This document shows, one piece after another, positions 42,777-50,867 of a stretch of DNA of 64,000 bases. How positions within the stretch are numbered: position 1 is the stretch's first letter; each line of letters begins with the position of its first letter. The notes under the pieces were generated by a model, which saw nothing but the letters and a program-made list of their open reading frames with translations, made no database searches and had not been told where the DNA came from. Both the position numbers and the translations under genes were made by a program. The stretch is from Candidatus Saccharimonadota bacterium (lineage in GTDB: Bacteria > Patescibacteriota > Saccharimonadia > Saccharimonadales > Saccharimonadaceae), in NCBI GenBank assembly GCA_017515105.1, contig JAFWHO010000004.1, positions 233,675 to 297,674 on the forward strand, read 5' to 3'.

Positions 42777-42961
42777 TCTAGAACTCCTATTCTGCCCACC
42801 AAATTCTTAAATTAATAACACCACCTCGAAAGATGTATGTGCTTATTATATCATAGTGCTTATTATTTGTCAATACGCTAATTCTAAAAAATATGTTTTA
42901 ATATTTTTATAATTCCCGAACAGATTTTTTAATGGTTATGCACAAAATGTGGAAAAAGGTG

Positions 42962-43085
42962 TTGACAATATTCATTTCGTGAGATAAAATAGAGGTAGTT
43001 TTGAGCAGATTAAACTGCGAGGCTGCTCAAAATCCATGTATGACCTTGGAATCGCCCACAATCGTGTGGCGATTCCCCTTTTTTT
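42962..43085 (+). ncRNA. Candidate small RNA of about 89 nt with promoter and terminator
   Basis: Promoter TTGACA (42962-42967), exactly 17 nt, TAAAAT (42985-42990). Predicted RNA from about 42997: a perfect 10-bp hairpin TTTTGAGCAG/CTGCTCAAAA (42999-43008 with 43023-43032), a short linker, and a terminator GGAATCGCC/GGCGATTCC (43048-43056 with 43068-43076) followed by CCTTTTTTT. No ORF with an SD lies inside. It ends 30 nt before the ABC ATPase start codon, which has its own -10 box, so it is an independent unit. Family unknown. Confidence 0.65.
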
Positions 43086-43114
43086 GTTCTGTTTTTTGGT
43101 GGTATAATAAGGCC

Positions 43115-43822
43115 ATGATTAAGATTAAAAAAGTAAGTAAGCTATATGGTGACAAAAAGGCCCTAGATAATGTGTCTTTTGAGGTAAAAAAGGGTGAAAT
43201 ATTTGCCTTTATCGGGCATAATGGCGCAGGCAAGACTACGCTAATTAAGTCTATCTGTGGGATTTTAGATTTCGATAAGGGCGACATATTGATAGATGGC
43301 CACTCCATAAAAGAGGAGCCCCTGGACTGCAAGAAAAAAATGGCATATATCTCTGATGACCCTGAACTCTATGAGGATATGAAGGCAATTTCGTTTATCA
43401 ATTTCGTATGCGATATGTACGATGTGCCAACAGAGGTCAGAGATAAGAACATCAAGCGCTACGCTGAGATGTTTGGGATGGAAAATGAACTAGGGAGCGA
43501 GATAAAGTCATTCTCGCATGGCATGAAGCAAAAGGTCGCCCTGATGGCTGCACTTTCCCATGAGCCGAAGATTCTAATTATGGACGAGCCGTTCGTAGGG
43601 CTGGACCCGAAGGCGATTTTTGATATGAAAGAGGTGATGAAAGATATCGTAAAGAAGGGCGGGACGATCTTCTTCTCTACCCATATCTTAGATGTGGCGG
43701 AGAAGCTATGCGACAGGGTAGCGATCGTAAAGAAGGGGCGGATCGTTAAGGTAGGAGACATGAAAGAAATCCGTGGTGATAAATCGCTCGAAAAGGTATT
43801 CTTGGAGCTCGAAGAAAAATGA
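43115..43822 (+). CDS. ABC-2 exporter ATPase
   Basis: 235 aa from the ATG at 43115. Walker A GHNGAGKT, signature FSHGMKQKVALMAALS (Gly-Gly replaced by HG), Walker B ILIMDEPFVGLDP, STHILD H-loop. TATAAT ends 6 nt before ATG (leaderless). Overlaps the permease gene by 4 nt. Confidence 0.92.
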   Translation: MIKIKKVSKLYGDKKALDNVSFEVKKGEIFAFIGHNGAGKTTLIKSICGILDFDKGDILIDGHSIKEEPLDCKKKMAYISDDPELYEDMKAISFINFVCDMYDVPTEVRDKNIKRYAEMFGMENELGSEIKSFSHGMKQKVALMAALSHEPKILIMDEPFVGLDPKAIFDMKEVMKDIVKKGGTIFFSTHILDVAEKLCDRVAIVKKGRIVKVGDMKEIRGDKSLEKVFLELEEK

Positions 43823-45432
43823 GTAAGTTTCTTTCCCTGCTTAAGGCGTCAATGTCGGGCGGGATACAGATGTTTAACTACCACGGTAAGACCAAGCGAT
43901 CTAGGTGGACGGTGCCACTACTCTTGGCTGCGTTTGTCGGTGTAATGATGCTATTTAGCGCGAGCGCGATAACCGCAGAGCTCAAAACCGAGGGCGGCGA
44001 GTCCGCTATATTATCTATATATGTACTAATAACGGCGGCCATAATCCTCATGGAAGGCGTTTATAAATGCGGGGACTTATTGTTTAAGCCAAGGGACAAC
44101 GACATGCTGCTTGCGATGCCAATTAAACGTTCCGTGATTGTGTCGACGAGGATAATTAAGCTTTACGTGTTTGAACTGCTTTACTGTATGATTTTCCTCT
44201 TGCCGGCTATTATTGCTTATGCGATAAATACTGAGGTGGGGACCTCTTTTTACCTAACTTCGGTCACCATGCTAATCCTTGTACCGGTAATCCCGATTGC
44301 GATTTCCTGCGTGATTGGCCTTATTACGTCAGCCTTGTCGGCTAGGTTTAGGCACAAAACGATTCTGCAGGTAATCTTCTCGTTTATAATCTTATTTGCT
44401 TTTGCGGCGATCGTTCTAGCGGTAAATACGCGTTCCGATATTGATGGGCACATGATATCGATGGCTGGCGACAAGATAAATCAATTCTTTTATCCGGCGG
44501 CCACATTTGTGAACCTGGCGACGGATTTCAACATTTGGCAGTATCTGTTATTTGTAGCGATTAATTTAGCTATCATCGTAGTCGCAGTTCTCTTGATTGG
44601 GAAGTTTTACTTCCAAACCATTAACCGTATGAATATCGTGAAAAGAGGTGCAAATAAAGAGGTAAAATACAAATCTGTAAGACGTAGCCAAACCTCTGCA
44701 ATGGTGAGAAAAGAGCTAACTAAGTATTTTAACACGCCAGTTCTTTTGACAAATACCGCTGTGGGGTTAGTATTGTTTATCGTGGCTGCTGGGGCGCTTT
44801 GCTTTAACTACGATGGGCTAGTGGAATCACTCACGACATCTCTTGAGAATTTCCCTTTGACCGCCGAAGAGATACACTCACTTATGCCGAGTGTCGCCTT
44901 TGGCCTAGTGGCGTTCGCCAGTTTGATGACATTTATTACAGCTACCATGATTTCGCTTGAGAGGAAGTCTTTTAACCTGTTAAAATCGATGCCGATCAGT
45001 GGCAGGAAGATCATTATGACCAAGGTACTTACTGCGATGCTACTAATTGTGCCGGTAACTCTACTTGGGGCGATCGTGATGGCTATCCGGTTTCAATTTG
45101 GGATTATTGATACCCTGCTGGTGCTAGTTGGGGTCATCGCGCTACCGCTCGTGACGGAGCTGATTGGGATACTGATTGATTTGAAATATGCGCGTTTCGA
45201 CGCCGAGACGGACGCTGTAGTGGTGAAGCAGAGTGCCGGCGTGATGGTAGCGACATTCCTCGGGCTCGGGATGGTGCTTACAACCATTTCCCTGACCTTC
45301 GGGACAGTGTTTTTGGCCGGTCAAACTGTGGGGCTCCTGATAATGGACGCGATCTTTGCAATTGTAGCATTGTTCCTGTATTTCGTAATCGCGGCGCGTG
45401 GTGAAGAAAAAATCTTGAAACTGACAGCATAA
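43819..45432 (+). CDS. ABC-2 exporter permease
   Basis: 537 aa with about 12 predicted membrane segments in two halves (first half to about residue 270, second from about 305), separated by a cytosolic linker (MNIVKRGANKEVKYKSVRRSQTSAMVRKELTKYFNTPVLLTN). The motif KPRDNDMLLAMPIKRSVIVSTRIIKLY and its second-half counterpart SFNLLKSMPISGRKIIMTKVLT are the coupling helices of the large ABC-2 exporters (putative ABC exporter family). Substrate unknown. Confidence 0.85.
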   Translation: MSKFLSLLKASMSGGIQMFNYHGKTKRSRWTVPLLLAAFVGVMMLFSASAITAELKTEGGESAILSIYVLITAAIILMEGVYKCGDLLFKPRDNDMLLAMPIKRSVIVSTRIIKLYVFELLYCMIFLLPAIIAYAINTEVGTSFYLTSVTMLILVPVIPIAISCVIGLITSALSARFRHKTILQVIFSFIILFAFAAIVLAVNTRSDIDGHMISMAGDKINQFFYPAATFVNLATDFNIWQYLLFVAINLAIIVVAVLLIGKFYFQTINRMNIVKRGANKEVKYKSVRRSQTSAMVRKELTKYFNTPVLLTNTAVGLVLFIVAAGALCFNYDGLVESLTTSLENFPLTAEEIHSLMPSVAFGLVAFASLMTFITATMISLERKSFNLLKSMPISGRKIIMTKVLTAMLLIVPVTLLGAIVMAIRFQFGIIDTLLVLVGVIALPLVTELIGILIDLKYARFDAETDAVVVKQSAGVMVATFLGLGMVLTTISLTFGTVFLAGQTVGLLIMDAIFAIVALFLYFVIAARGEEKILKLTA

Positions 45433-45456
45433 CCTAGGACGATGAAAGGATAAAGA

Positions 45457-45996
45457 ATGCCCGGGATCTCAATACATCTAGCCGTAGCAAACAAGCATCT
45501 AGAAACCCATAAGATAAAGGATAAGGATGCCTTTATACTCGGTTCGGTTTCTCCCGATTTGGAAGACGACGGGAAGAATCGGCATCATCCTTCGCCTGAT
45601 TTTAGAGATAGTGTAATCAGCTTCCTCAAGGGAAAAGTCAACTTAAAGGAGTGTTTGCCCGATTTTGATATCAATACTGATTTTGGCAAGGGGTATTTTC
45701 TTCATCTAGTTACGGACTATGAGTTTTCTCGCGCTCTGTTAAAGAATGAGGACAGATACCGTGATTTGTCGTACCGTGAGTTTAAAGACCTACTATATCA
45801 TGATTACGCCGTGACAAATAAGTACTTTATAGATAAGTATAATGTGGTTTTTCCTGAGGTGGTGAAAGAGTTCAGCGCGTCAGAAGACGGCACCCCTGCA
45901 ATTCTCGAGCTAGAGGAAATCGACAAATTCATTGAGTGGCTTGGTGCCCTAGATTTGGACGAGTATCTTAGCGACTATCTATCGTCCGAGTATTAG
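45457..45996 (+). CDS. Zinc-dependent phospholipase C-like protein
   Basis: 179 aa. MPGISIHLAVANKHL at the start, LGSVSPDLEDDGKNRHHPSPDF, and GYFLHLVTDYEFSRALL match the pattern of the zinc-dependent phospholipase C family (PF00882), with His and Asp residues as likely metal ligands. No signal peptide, unlike secreted phospholipases, so a cytosolic role is more likely. SD AAAGGA, 24 nt after the permease stop, so probably in the same operon. Its end overlaps the convergent HD gene by 29 nt. Confidence 0.55.
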   Translation: MPGISIHLAVANKHLETHKIKDKDAFILGSVSPDLEDDGKNRHHPSPDFRDSVISFLKGKVNLKECLPDFDINTDFGKGYFLHLVTDYEFSRALLKNEDRYRDLSYREFKDLLYHDYAVTNKYFIDKYNVVFPEVVKEFSASEDGTPAILELEEIDKFIEWLGALDLDEYLSDYLSSEY

Positions 45997-46630
45997 TTTC
46001 TTTTAAACAATCAAGCAAATCAGCGAAATTATCGTCATCTTCAAATAGTGACTTGGTGGCTCCATACCAAATATCAAACACCGTTTCTGCCCCCTCTTTA
46101 ATCATCTGCTGGACGTGTTTATCCTTGATGACGACGTTCCCTTCCTGGTCGTCAAGTGGGTGTTGGTGGCCCGCATCTTGGTAAATTTTGGCCTGGATAT
46201 TTGCTTCTAACTTGTCACAATGATAGGCGAAAACTGCTTCTTTTGTTTTCCTTTCGTTAAACTCAAGGAGCAAATCGCAGTACTCTTTCTCTTTCACCAG
46301 CCCTTTAAGCATCCTTTCGATCGCTGCCTGTTCTATCTTGGTTTTCTCTGCGAGAGAAATACCGTCGTAAGGGGTAATGTCACCAATTTCAACTTCCCCT
46401 AGCTCGTGAAGAACTAGCATCATTATCACTTTCTCAATATTTACGTCCGTTTTGTACTCCGAGTCTATTGCGATAGCCAGAATACATGCACCGTAGATGT
46501 GCTCAGCGATGCTTTCGCGCCTCTCTTTAGAAATATTCCAATGCTCGTCGTCCCAACCACTTCTAATTCTGTCTTTAAGTTGTGCGGCTAAGAGGTAGAA
46601 TCTCAGCGCTTTTTCTGCTTTTTCGCTCAT
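45968..46630 (-). CDS. HD-domain phosphohydrolase (YfbR/HDDC2-like)
   Basis: 220 aa. HD residues: SIAEHIYGACILAIAID (His), VLHELGEVEIGDITPYDG (H-E in place of H-D, with following Asp), and FAYHCDKLEANIQAK (late Asp). This order is that of HDDC2/YfbR 5'-deoxynucleotidases, which dephosphorylate dNMPs. Overlaps the upstream deoxyribosyltransferase-HD gene by 4 nt, so both act in one operon, consistent with nucleotide turnover. Confidence 0.75.
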   Translation of the reverse strand: MSEKAEKALRFYLLAAQLKDRIRSGWDDEHWNISKERRESIAEHIYGACILAIAIDSEYKTDVNIEKVIMMLVLHELGEVEIGDITPYDGISLAEKTKIEQAAIERMLKGLVKEKEYCDLLLEFNERKTKEAVFAYHCDKLEANIQAKIYQDAGHQHPLDDQEGNVVIKDKHVQQMIKEGAETVFDIWYGATKSLFEDDDNFADLLDCLKETNTRTIDSR

Positions 46631-47754
46631 TTTTGCTCCTGTTTTTTAGTTAGATTCTTAATGTAGTCTTTCTGGGTTTTAATAAACAGATCTTTGTCGG
46701 CTAGTAGTTTTCTGAGCTCTGATAAGAAGTTTTCATATTCTTCATCTTTAAAGAAGAACTTGGCGTAGCCCTTCTCGCCAAATTTTTCACTGAGGTGTTT
46801 GTGGGCACGGTCAAACAGTTTCTCGTCGCTATAGTCCGGGTGTCGTCTCTTGCCGTAGTCGTAACTTCTAAATAGGCAGGACTCCACTGAATTATTCCTG
46901 TCAGCAGTTGAGACGATTTTGCCATAGACGCTTCTCGGTTCATGGTCGGAAGATGCCCTGTGGTCTTCTATGGCCTCTTTGATTGTTTTTAATTCGCTCC
47001 TTGAAAAGAATTGTTCAAGGTTTTTGTCTTTTTGCATCATCTCGGCGGACACGATCTCGTGTCTCTTCGCATCAATGTGGTGCCCAATGTCATGGTATGC
47101 CGCGACGGTAAACACGATGTCGTAATTCGCATCTGGGATAGTATCAGCAAATTTGAAGCTTCTTTTGATGACGTTTTTGATATGGGGGAGACTATGCGCC
47201 GGTTCGTTCTTCTGGTACTCTGGGAAGATGTTCTTTTCGATATATTCTCGTAGTTCGGGGTTGACGCGACGCTCGGGCGAGCTGAATTCCTTTACGATCT
47301 TTTTAAATGGCTCCGTTAGATCCTCCGGGGTGTCATAGAAGATGACCTTGGCCGCGAGGTTTGCTATGGTAGTCGAAATATCGCTGCCGGTTTTTGCTAT
47401 GACGAAGATTGGTTTTCCGATCGCATAGCAGTATCCGGCGTTAATGCCGAGACCGACGCCTTTTTCGCTAAATTCAATTATATTGCAATCGCACTCTCGC
47501 ATAGCGGGAAAAGCATAGTCGGTCATGAGGGTCTTTCCTTCTGGGATATCTGCTTTACCCCATTTTTCGACGTCGCGGGCCATAAGGGTGATGGTGATGC
47601 CAGCTTTATTTAAAGCCTTCTCGATCGCCTCGACTTTGGCTTTGTCTTCATCCCCTTCGTGGAATTTGAGCGCAAAGAACGAATGTAGTGTCCCGGGCTT
47701 CCTGTTTTTGGGAATCTTTGCTGGCCTCGCTAACTCACGTGTTTCACTCTTCAT
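46627..47754 (-). CDS. Nucleoside 2-deoxyribosyltransferase-like domain fused to HD domain
   Basis: 375 aa from the ATG at 47754 (MKSETREL), chosen because TATAAT lies 7 nt upstream. N-terminal part (about 15-140) is Rossmann-like with MTDYAFPAMRECDCNIIEFSEKGVGLGINAGYCYAIGKPIFVIAKTGSD, typical of the nucleoside 2-deoxyribosyltransferase superfamily. C-terminal part (about 160-320) is an HD hydrolase: HSLPHIKNVIKRS, VAAYHDIGHHID, IEDHRASSDHEPRSVYGKIVSTADR. A close relative of this HD part is a separate gene at 55596-56264. Fusion suggests removal or remodelling of damaged deoxynucleotides; substrate unknown. Confidence 0.7.
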   Translation of the reverse strand: MKSETRELARPAKIPKNRKPGTLHSFFALKFHEGDEDKAKVEAIEKALNKAGITITLMARDVEKWGKADIPEGKTLMTDYAFPAMRECDCNIIEFSEKGVGLGINAGYCYAIGKPIFVIAKTGSDISTTIANLAAKVIFYDTPEDLTEPFKKIVKEFSSPERRVNPELREYIEKNIFPEYQKNEPAHSLPHIKNVIKRSFKFADTIPDANYDIVFTVAAYHDIGHHIDAKRHEIVSAEMMQKDKNLEQFFSRSELKTIKEAIEDHRASSDHEPRSVYGKIVSTADRNNSVESCLFRSYDYGKRRHPDYSDEKLFDRAHKHLSEKFGEKGYAKFFFKDEEYENFLSELRKLLADKDLFIKTQKDYIKNLTKKQEQK

Positions 47755-47761
47755 TAGATAA

Positions 47762-47789
47762 ATTATAGCATAGCTTTGCATGATATAAT
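47762..47789. promoter_or_regulatory. Back-to-back leaderless promoters
   Basis: Minus-strand TATAAT (47762-47767) 7 nt from the ATG at 47754, and plus-strand TGATATAAT (box 47784-47789) 6 nt from the ATG at 47796. The two start codons are only 41 nt apart, so the intergenic region is essentially all promoter. Confidence 0.7.
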
Positions 47790-47795
47790 TAGGGC

Positions 47796-48371
47796 ATGAG
47801 TAAGATTGTTTATTTAACCACTAATAAGTTCAAAGCTCGCGAAGCGAAGATCGTGCTGGGAGACAAGTATGGCCTTGATATCGAAATCGTAGATCCTGAT
47901 TTCGAAATCTATGAAATACAGGCCAAAACTTGCGCCGAGGTGGCGGCTTTCTCTGCGAAATACGCCGCTAATACCCTGGGTAAGCCTTGTCTCAAATCCG
48001 ATACCGGCCTTTATCTCGAAGCTCTTGGCGGGTTACCAGGGCCATATAATGCCTACTTTGATAAACAGCTTGGTGTAGAGAAATTCCTGAACATGATTAA
48101 AGACGAGACGAATCGTAAAGCTACGATCGAGCACTGTTTTGCATTTTGCGAACCTAATAAGGAGCCGATTGTTTTCATCGGCAAGGGCCATGGTACGATC
48201 GCGAAAGAGGCGCGCGGTAACGATGGGCGTTGGCACGATTTCTTCTTTATCCCAGATGGGGATACAAGAACGCTGGCCGAAATTGGCGACAAGGACGCAG
48301 CAGAAAAAGAGAGTAAATACGGTGACGCCATAGATCAATTTGCTAAGTGGGCTAAAGAAAACTTGGACTGA
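47796..48371 (+). CDS. rdgB: XTP/dITP diphosphatase (RdgB/HAM1 family)
   Basis: 191 aa. TTNKFKAREAKIVLGD, then KSDTGLYLEALGGLPGPYNAYF (the active site Asp/Lys and substrate loop), and FFIPDGDTRTLAEI with HDFFF near the C-terminus, all family motifs. It removes non-canonical purine triphosphates (ITP, XTP, dITP). Leaderless mRNA predicted. Divergent to the deoxyribosyltransferase-HD gene, another nucleotide-pool enzyme. Confidence 0.87.
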   Translation: MSKIVYLTTNKFKAREAKIVLGDKYGLDIEIVDPDFEIYEIQAKTCAEVAAFSAKYAANTLGKPCLKSDTGLYLEALGGLPGPYNAYFDKQLGVEKFLNMIKDETNRKATIEHCFAFCEPNKEPIVFIGKGHGTIAKEARGNDGRWHDFFFIPDGDTRTLAEIGDKDAAEKESKYGDAIDQFAKWAKENLD

Positions 48372-48374
48372 TGA

Positions 48375-48959
48375 TTAGATATCGTCAATGATGACCCCAT
48401 CTCCATCATACAAAATGTATGATTTCCTGTTCCATGAGTCGAGCCACGCGTTGTACGCGTCGGTCTTTTGGTTCATGTGAGGGATGATTGCCCCGTCAAT
48501 TATGCCAAGGCCGTGATAGTCTGGCTCGTCGGTGACAGGTTCGTCTCCGAAGATTTCGGCCGGCTCTAATGTTGTCCCGAGGACAATCGAGCCCGCACTA
48601 GACCCGATATATAGAATACCCGCCTTAATGGCCTCCTTAAGCTGCTTATCAAAACCAGATTCAAGAATTTTATCCATTAAATAAAAAGTATTACCACCGA
48701 TAACGTAAATGGCATCGAAAGCATTTAGGTCGATCTCTTCGTCACCGATTTTGTACTCATAAATGTTTTCTTCTGGGATTCCGAGCGCAAGAATGCTTTT
48801 AAATTCTGTGTCCACCCAGGATTTGCTACCCTTTTCACCGTCTAGGGCGGTCGTGACATAAAGAAACTTCAGGGCTTCTGCTGGTTTGTTGAATAGTTTT
48901 AGTACCCGTTCTTTGAAGTCGGGGTCCACCACTCCGCAAGATGTTAGTACGATAGCCAT
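48375..48959 (-). CDS. Peptidase S51 family (dipeptidase E-like) protein
   Basis: 194 aa. VIGGNTFYLMDKI and GILYIGSSAGSIVLG (catalytic Ser in GSSAGS near residue 118), followed by GLGIIDGAIIPHMNQ (His), match peptidase E / cyanophycinase proteins. Cleaves Asp-X dipeptides in known members. TATAAT ends 6 nt before ATG. Convergent with rdgB, 3 nt apart. Confidence 0.82.
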   Translation of the reverse strand: MAIVLTSCGVVDPDFKERVLKLFNKPAEALKFLYVTTALDGEKGSKSWVDTEFKSILALGIPEENIYEYKIGDEEIDLNAFDAIYVIGGNTFYLMDKILESGFDKQLKEAIKAGILYIGSSAGSIVLGTTLEPAEIFGDEPVTDEPDYHGLGIIDGAIIPHMNQKTDAYNAWLDSWNRKSYILYDGDGVIIDDI

Positions 48960-49043
48960 ACTAGTATTATAAACCCTTTTGGTGGAGGCCGGGATTAATT
49001 TTTTTCTTTATCGTATTTCTGGATTATAATAGAGATAGAGTAT

Positions 49044-49739
49044 ATGGAAAAGATCACTAACTATATAGAGCTAAAAAGACTACTGGAGCAAAGCGCCGAT
49101 GATAAGTGCCGCGATTTTACTATGAAGATCTGCTCGACCGGCCACCCAGTCTTGGGTGTCAAAGTGCCACGGATACGGGAATGCGCAAAAAAAGTCCCGT
49201 CGGAAAAGATCAATGAATTTATCGCCGCCCATCCTTCGGCTTATGAGGAAGTCCTCCTTCGTGGATTCTTGATCGCGAGACTCTCCTACGAGGAGATGTT
49301 AAAAGAATTTGACACCCAGATAAAGTATATCGACGATTGGAGCACTTGCGACCTCTTTTGCTCGGCCGTTGGTAAACTTGTACGCAAAAACAAAGAGGAT
49401 TTCCTCGAGAGGAAAATCAAAAAACTCCTTAGTTGCAAGAAAGAATTCACTACACGAGTGGGGCTAGTTCTTCTTAAGTGTTGTTATGTAGAAACCGATT
49501 ATCTAAAGTTTATTTTCGATACTACTGATAAACTATCCTCTAGCGAAGAGTATTACGTAAAAATGGGGCTGGCTTGGCTTATATCAGAGTGTTTTGTTAA
49601 GTTCCCTACGGCGACAATGGAATACCTTCTAAGGAGTAAGCTGCCAAAATGGACTCTCAACAAAACCATCTCTAAGATTTGCGATTCGTATCGAGTTGAT
49701 AAGGAGACAAAGAAACTCTTAAGAGCCATTAAAAAATAG
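49044..49739 (+). CDS. AlkD-like DNA alkylation repair (HEAT repeat) protein
   Basis: 231 aa, all helical HEAT-like repeats. GVKVPRIRECAKK at the start, DNWSxxD-like YIDDWSTCDLFCSAVGK (catalytic Asp region), RVGLVLLKCCYVE, and YYVKMGLAWLISECFVKFP match the DNA alkylation repair family (AlkD/AlkC-like glycosylases). It excises cationic alkylated bases in characterised members. TATAAT lies 13 nt before ATG, so the leader is very short. Confidence 0.83.
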   Translation: MEKITNYIELKRLLEQSADDKCRDFTMKICSTGHPVLGVKVPRIRECAKKVPSEKINEFIAAHPSAYEEVLLRGFLIARLSYEEMLKEFDTQIKYIDDWSTCDLFCSAVGKLVRKNKEDFLERKIKKLLSCKKEFTTRVGLVLLKCCYVETDYLKFIFDTTDKLSSSEEYYVKMGLAWLISECFVKFPTATMEYLLRSKLPKWTLNKTISKICDSYRVDKETKKLLRAIKK

Positions 49740-49763
49740 CCCCCATAATGAGAGCTATTTTAA
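49731..49763 (+). terminator. Bidirectional terminator between AlkD-like and phosphoesterase genes
   Basis: AAAATAGC/GCTATTTT (49733-49740 with 49754-49761), with A- and T-runs on both sides; overlaps the last codons of the convergent gene. Confidence 0.65.
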
Positions 49764-50705
49764 ATGTGCTAGTCCTCTTACTACTGTACCGGGTTTTACC
49801 CAGATGCACTGATAGCCGGACATTTCGAATCCCATAGCAGCGGGGTATACCGCCATCCTGTCATCGTTGGCGCCCAAATGGATGTGGCCAAAATAGAATT
49901 TGGCGGTTTCATCCAGCTTTACTTCACCCAGGATCGCCTTCAGCGTATCTGAACGTTTGACGTCGGTCTGGTTGGGCGTCCAGAAACCGAACGCCTCGCG
50001 AACAGGCTCTATCTCGGGAGGATAATGGGCTATGACAGTCTTAAACGAATCGTCCTCCGAAACGTGTTGCCTCAGCAACTCGGATACTTCCTCGATGCTC
50101 AAGTCAAGCGCGTTGGCGCTGACGAGAAGACATCCATCCATTTCAGCAATGTACGGAATATAATCTATTCCGTACTCCCTGAAGAAGCCCTCGTTGTGAA
50201 GCCGCTGATAGAACCGTTTTTCCGGTTCAACCGACACTTCCTCCGTATAAACTTCTGTGGAGAAGTCGTTCGGTGTTATTTCCCCGTTGCCGGGCAGATA
50301 CACCAACTTCACTCCATGGATCATTGCTGCTTGCGACAGCGGTTCCAGTGTTTCTTCCAGGACATCTACCAATTCCCGGTCAAGGCAATCAGCAAAAGCT
50401 TTATAACGCTTAGCTAAGAGCGCACGAAATAATCCCCCGTGGACTGTATCGTATATCCATTCCCTGGGGAATTCCGGCTGCTCGCCGATAATTGTTCCAA
50501 CGGTATCAACTAACACCGCCTCGTCAGTCTCGTCACGTCTCACCTCATAAAATATCTTAATGAGGTTGTTCATGATGGGACCTCTGGCCCCGGCGCCGTC
50601 ACCGTTGATAATCAGGATATCGCCATGTCTCATCCGACGAATTGATTTGACAGTTTCGTCAGTAAGAGTCTTATTCCCGTGCAAATCATTTACGATGTAT
50701 ATCAT
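49755..50705 (-). CDS. Calcineurin-like metallophosphoesterase
   Basis: About 316 aa from the ATG at 50705 (MIYIVNDLHGNK); a GTG 9 nt earlier is also possible. Motifs: D-x-H as NDLHGN, GDGAGARG in place of GDxxDRG, LPGNGE (GNxE), TVIAHYPPE, and FGHIHLGA (GHxH). All metal ligands appear present although the first Asp/His spacing is slightly altered. Cytosolic. Substrate unknown. SD is a long AGAAAGGGGGG. Confidence 0.78.
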   Translation of the reverse strand: MIYIVNDLHGNKTLTDETVKSIRRMRHGDILIINGDGAGARGPIMNNLIKIFYEVRRDETDEAVLVDTVGTIIGEQPEFPREWIYDTVHGGLFRALLAKRYKAFADCLDRELVDVLEETLEPLSQAAMIHGVKLVYLPGNGEITPNDFSTEVYTEEVSVEPEKRFYQRLHNEGFFREYGIDYIPYIAEMDGCLLVSANALDLSIEEVSELLRQHVSEDDSFKTVIAHYPPEIEPVREAFGFWTPNQTDVKRSDTLKAILGEVKLDETAKFYFGHIHLGANDDRMAVYPAAMGFEMSGYQCIWVKPGTVVRGLAHLK

Positions 50706-50867
50706 ATATGACACACCCCCCTTTCTAATTTTATATGTGCACGAACCCTTTGTATATATTATACTATTTTTTTCTTGATCTGTAAATAGTTCGCCCCTGT
50801 TTTACGCTAAAAGGCCGCGGTGTCATTACGGGATGCTTTTTGTAAAAATTTATGGTAATATGAATAT

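Noticed and set aside
43027..43110. Peptide gene opposite the 43-kb sRNA, by analogy with the type I-like modules
   Set aside because: A 29-codon minus-strand frame exists (ATG in the exporter leader) but has no SD, and its end does not coincide with the sRNA terminator.
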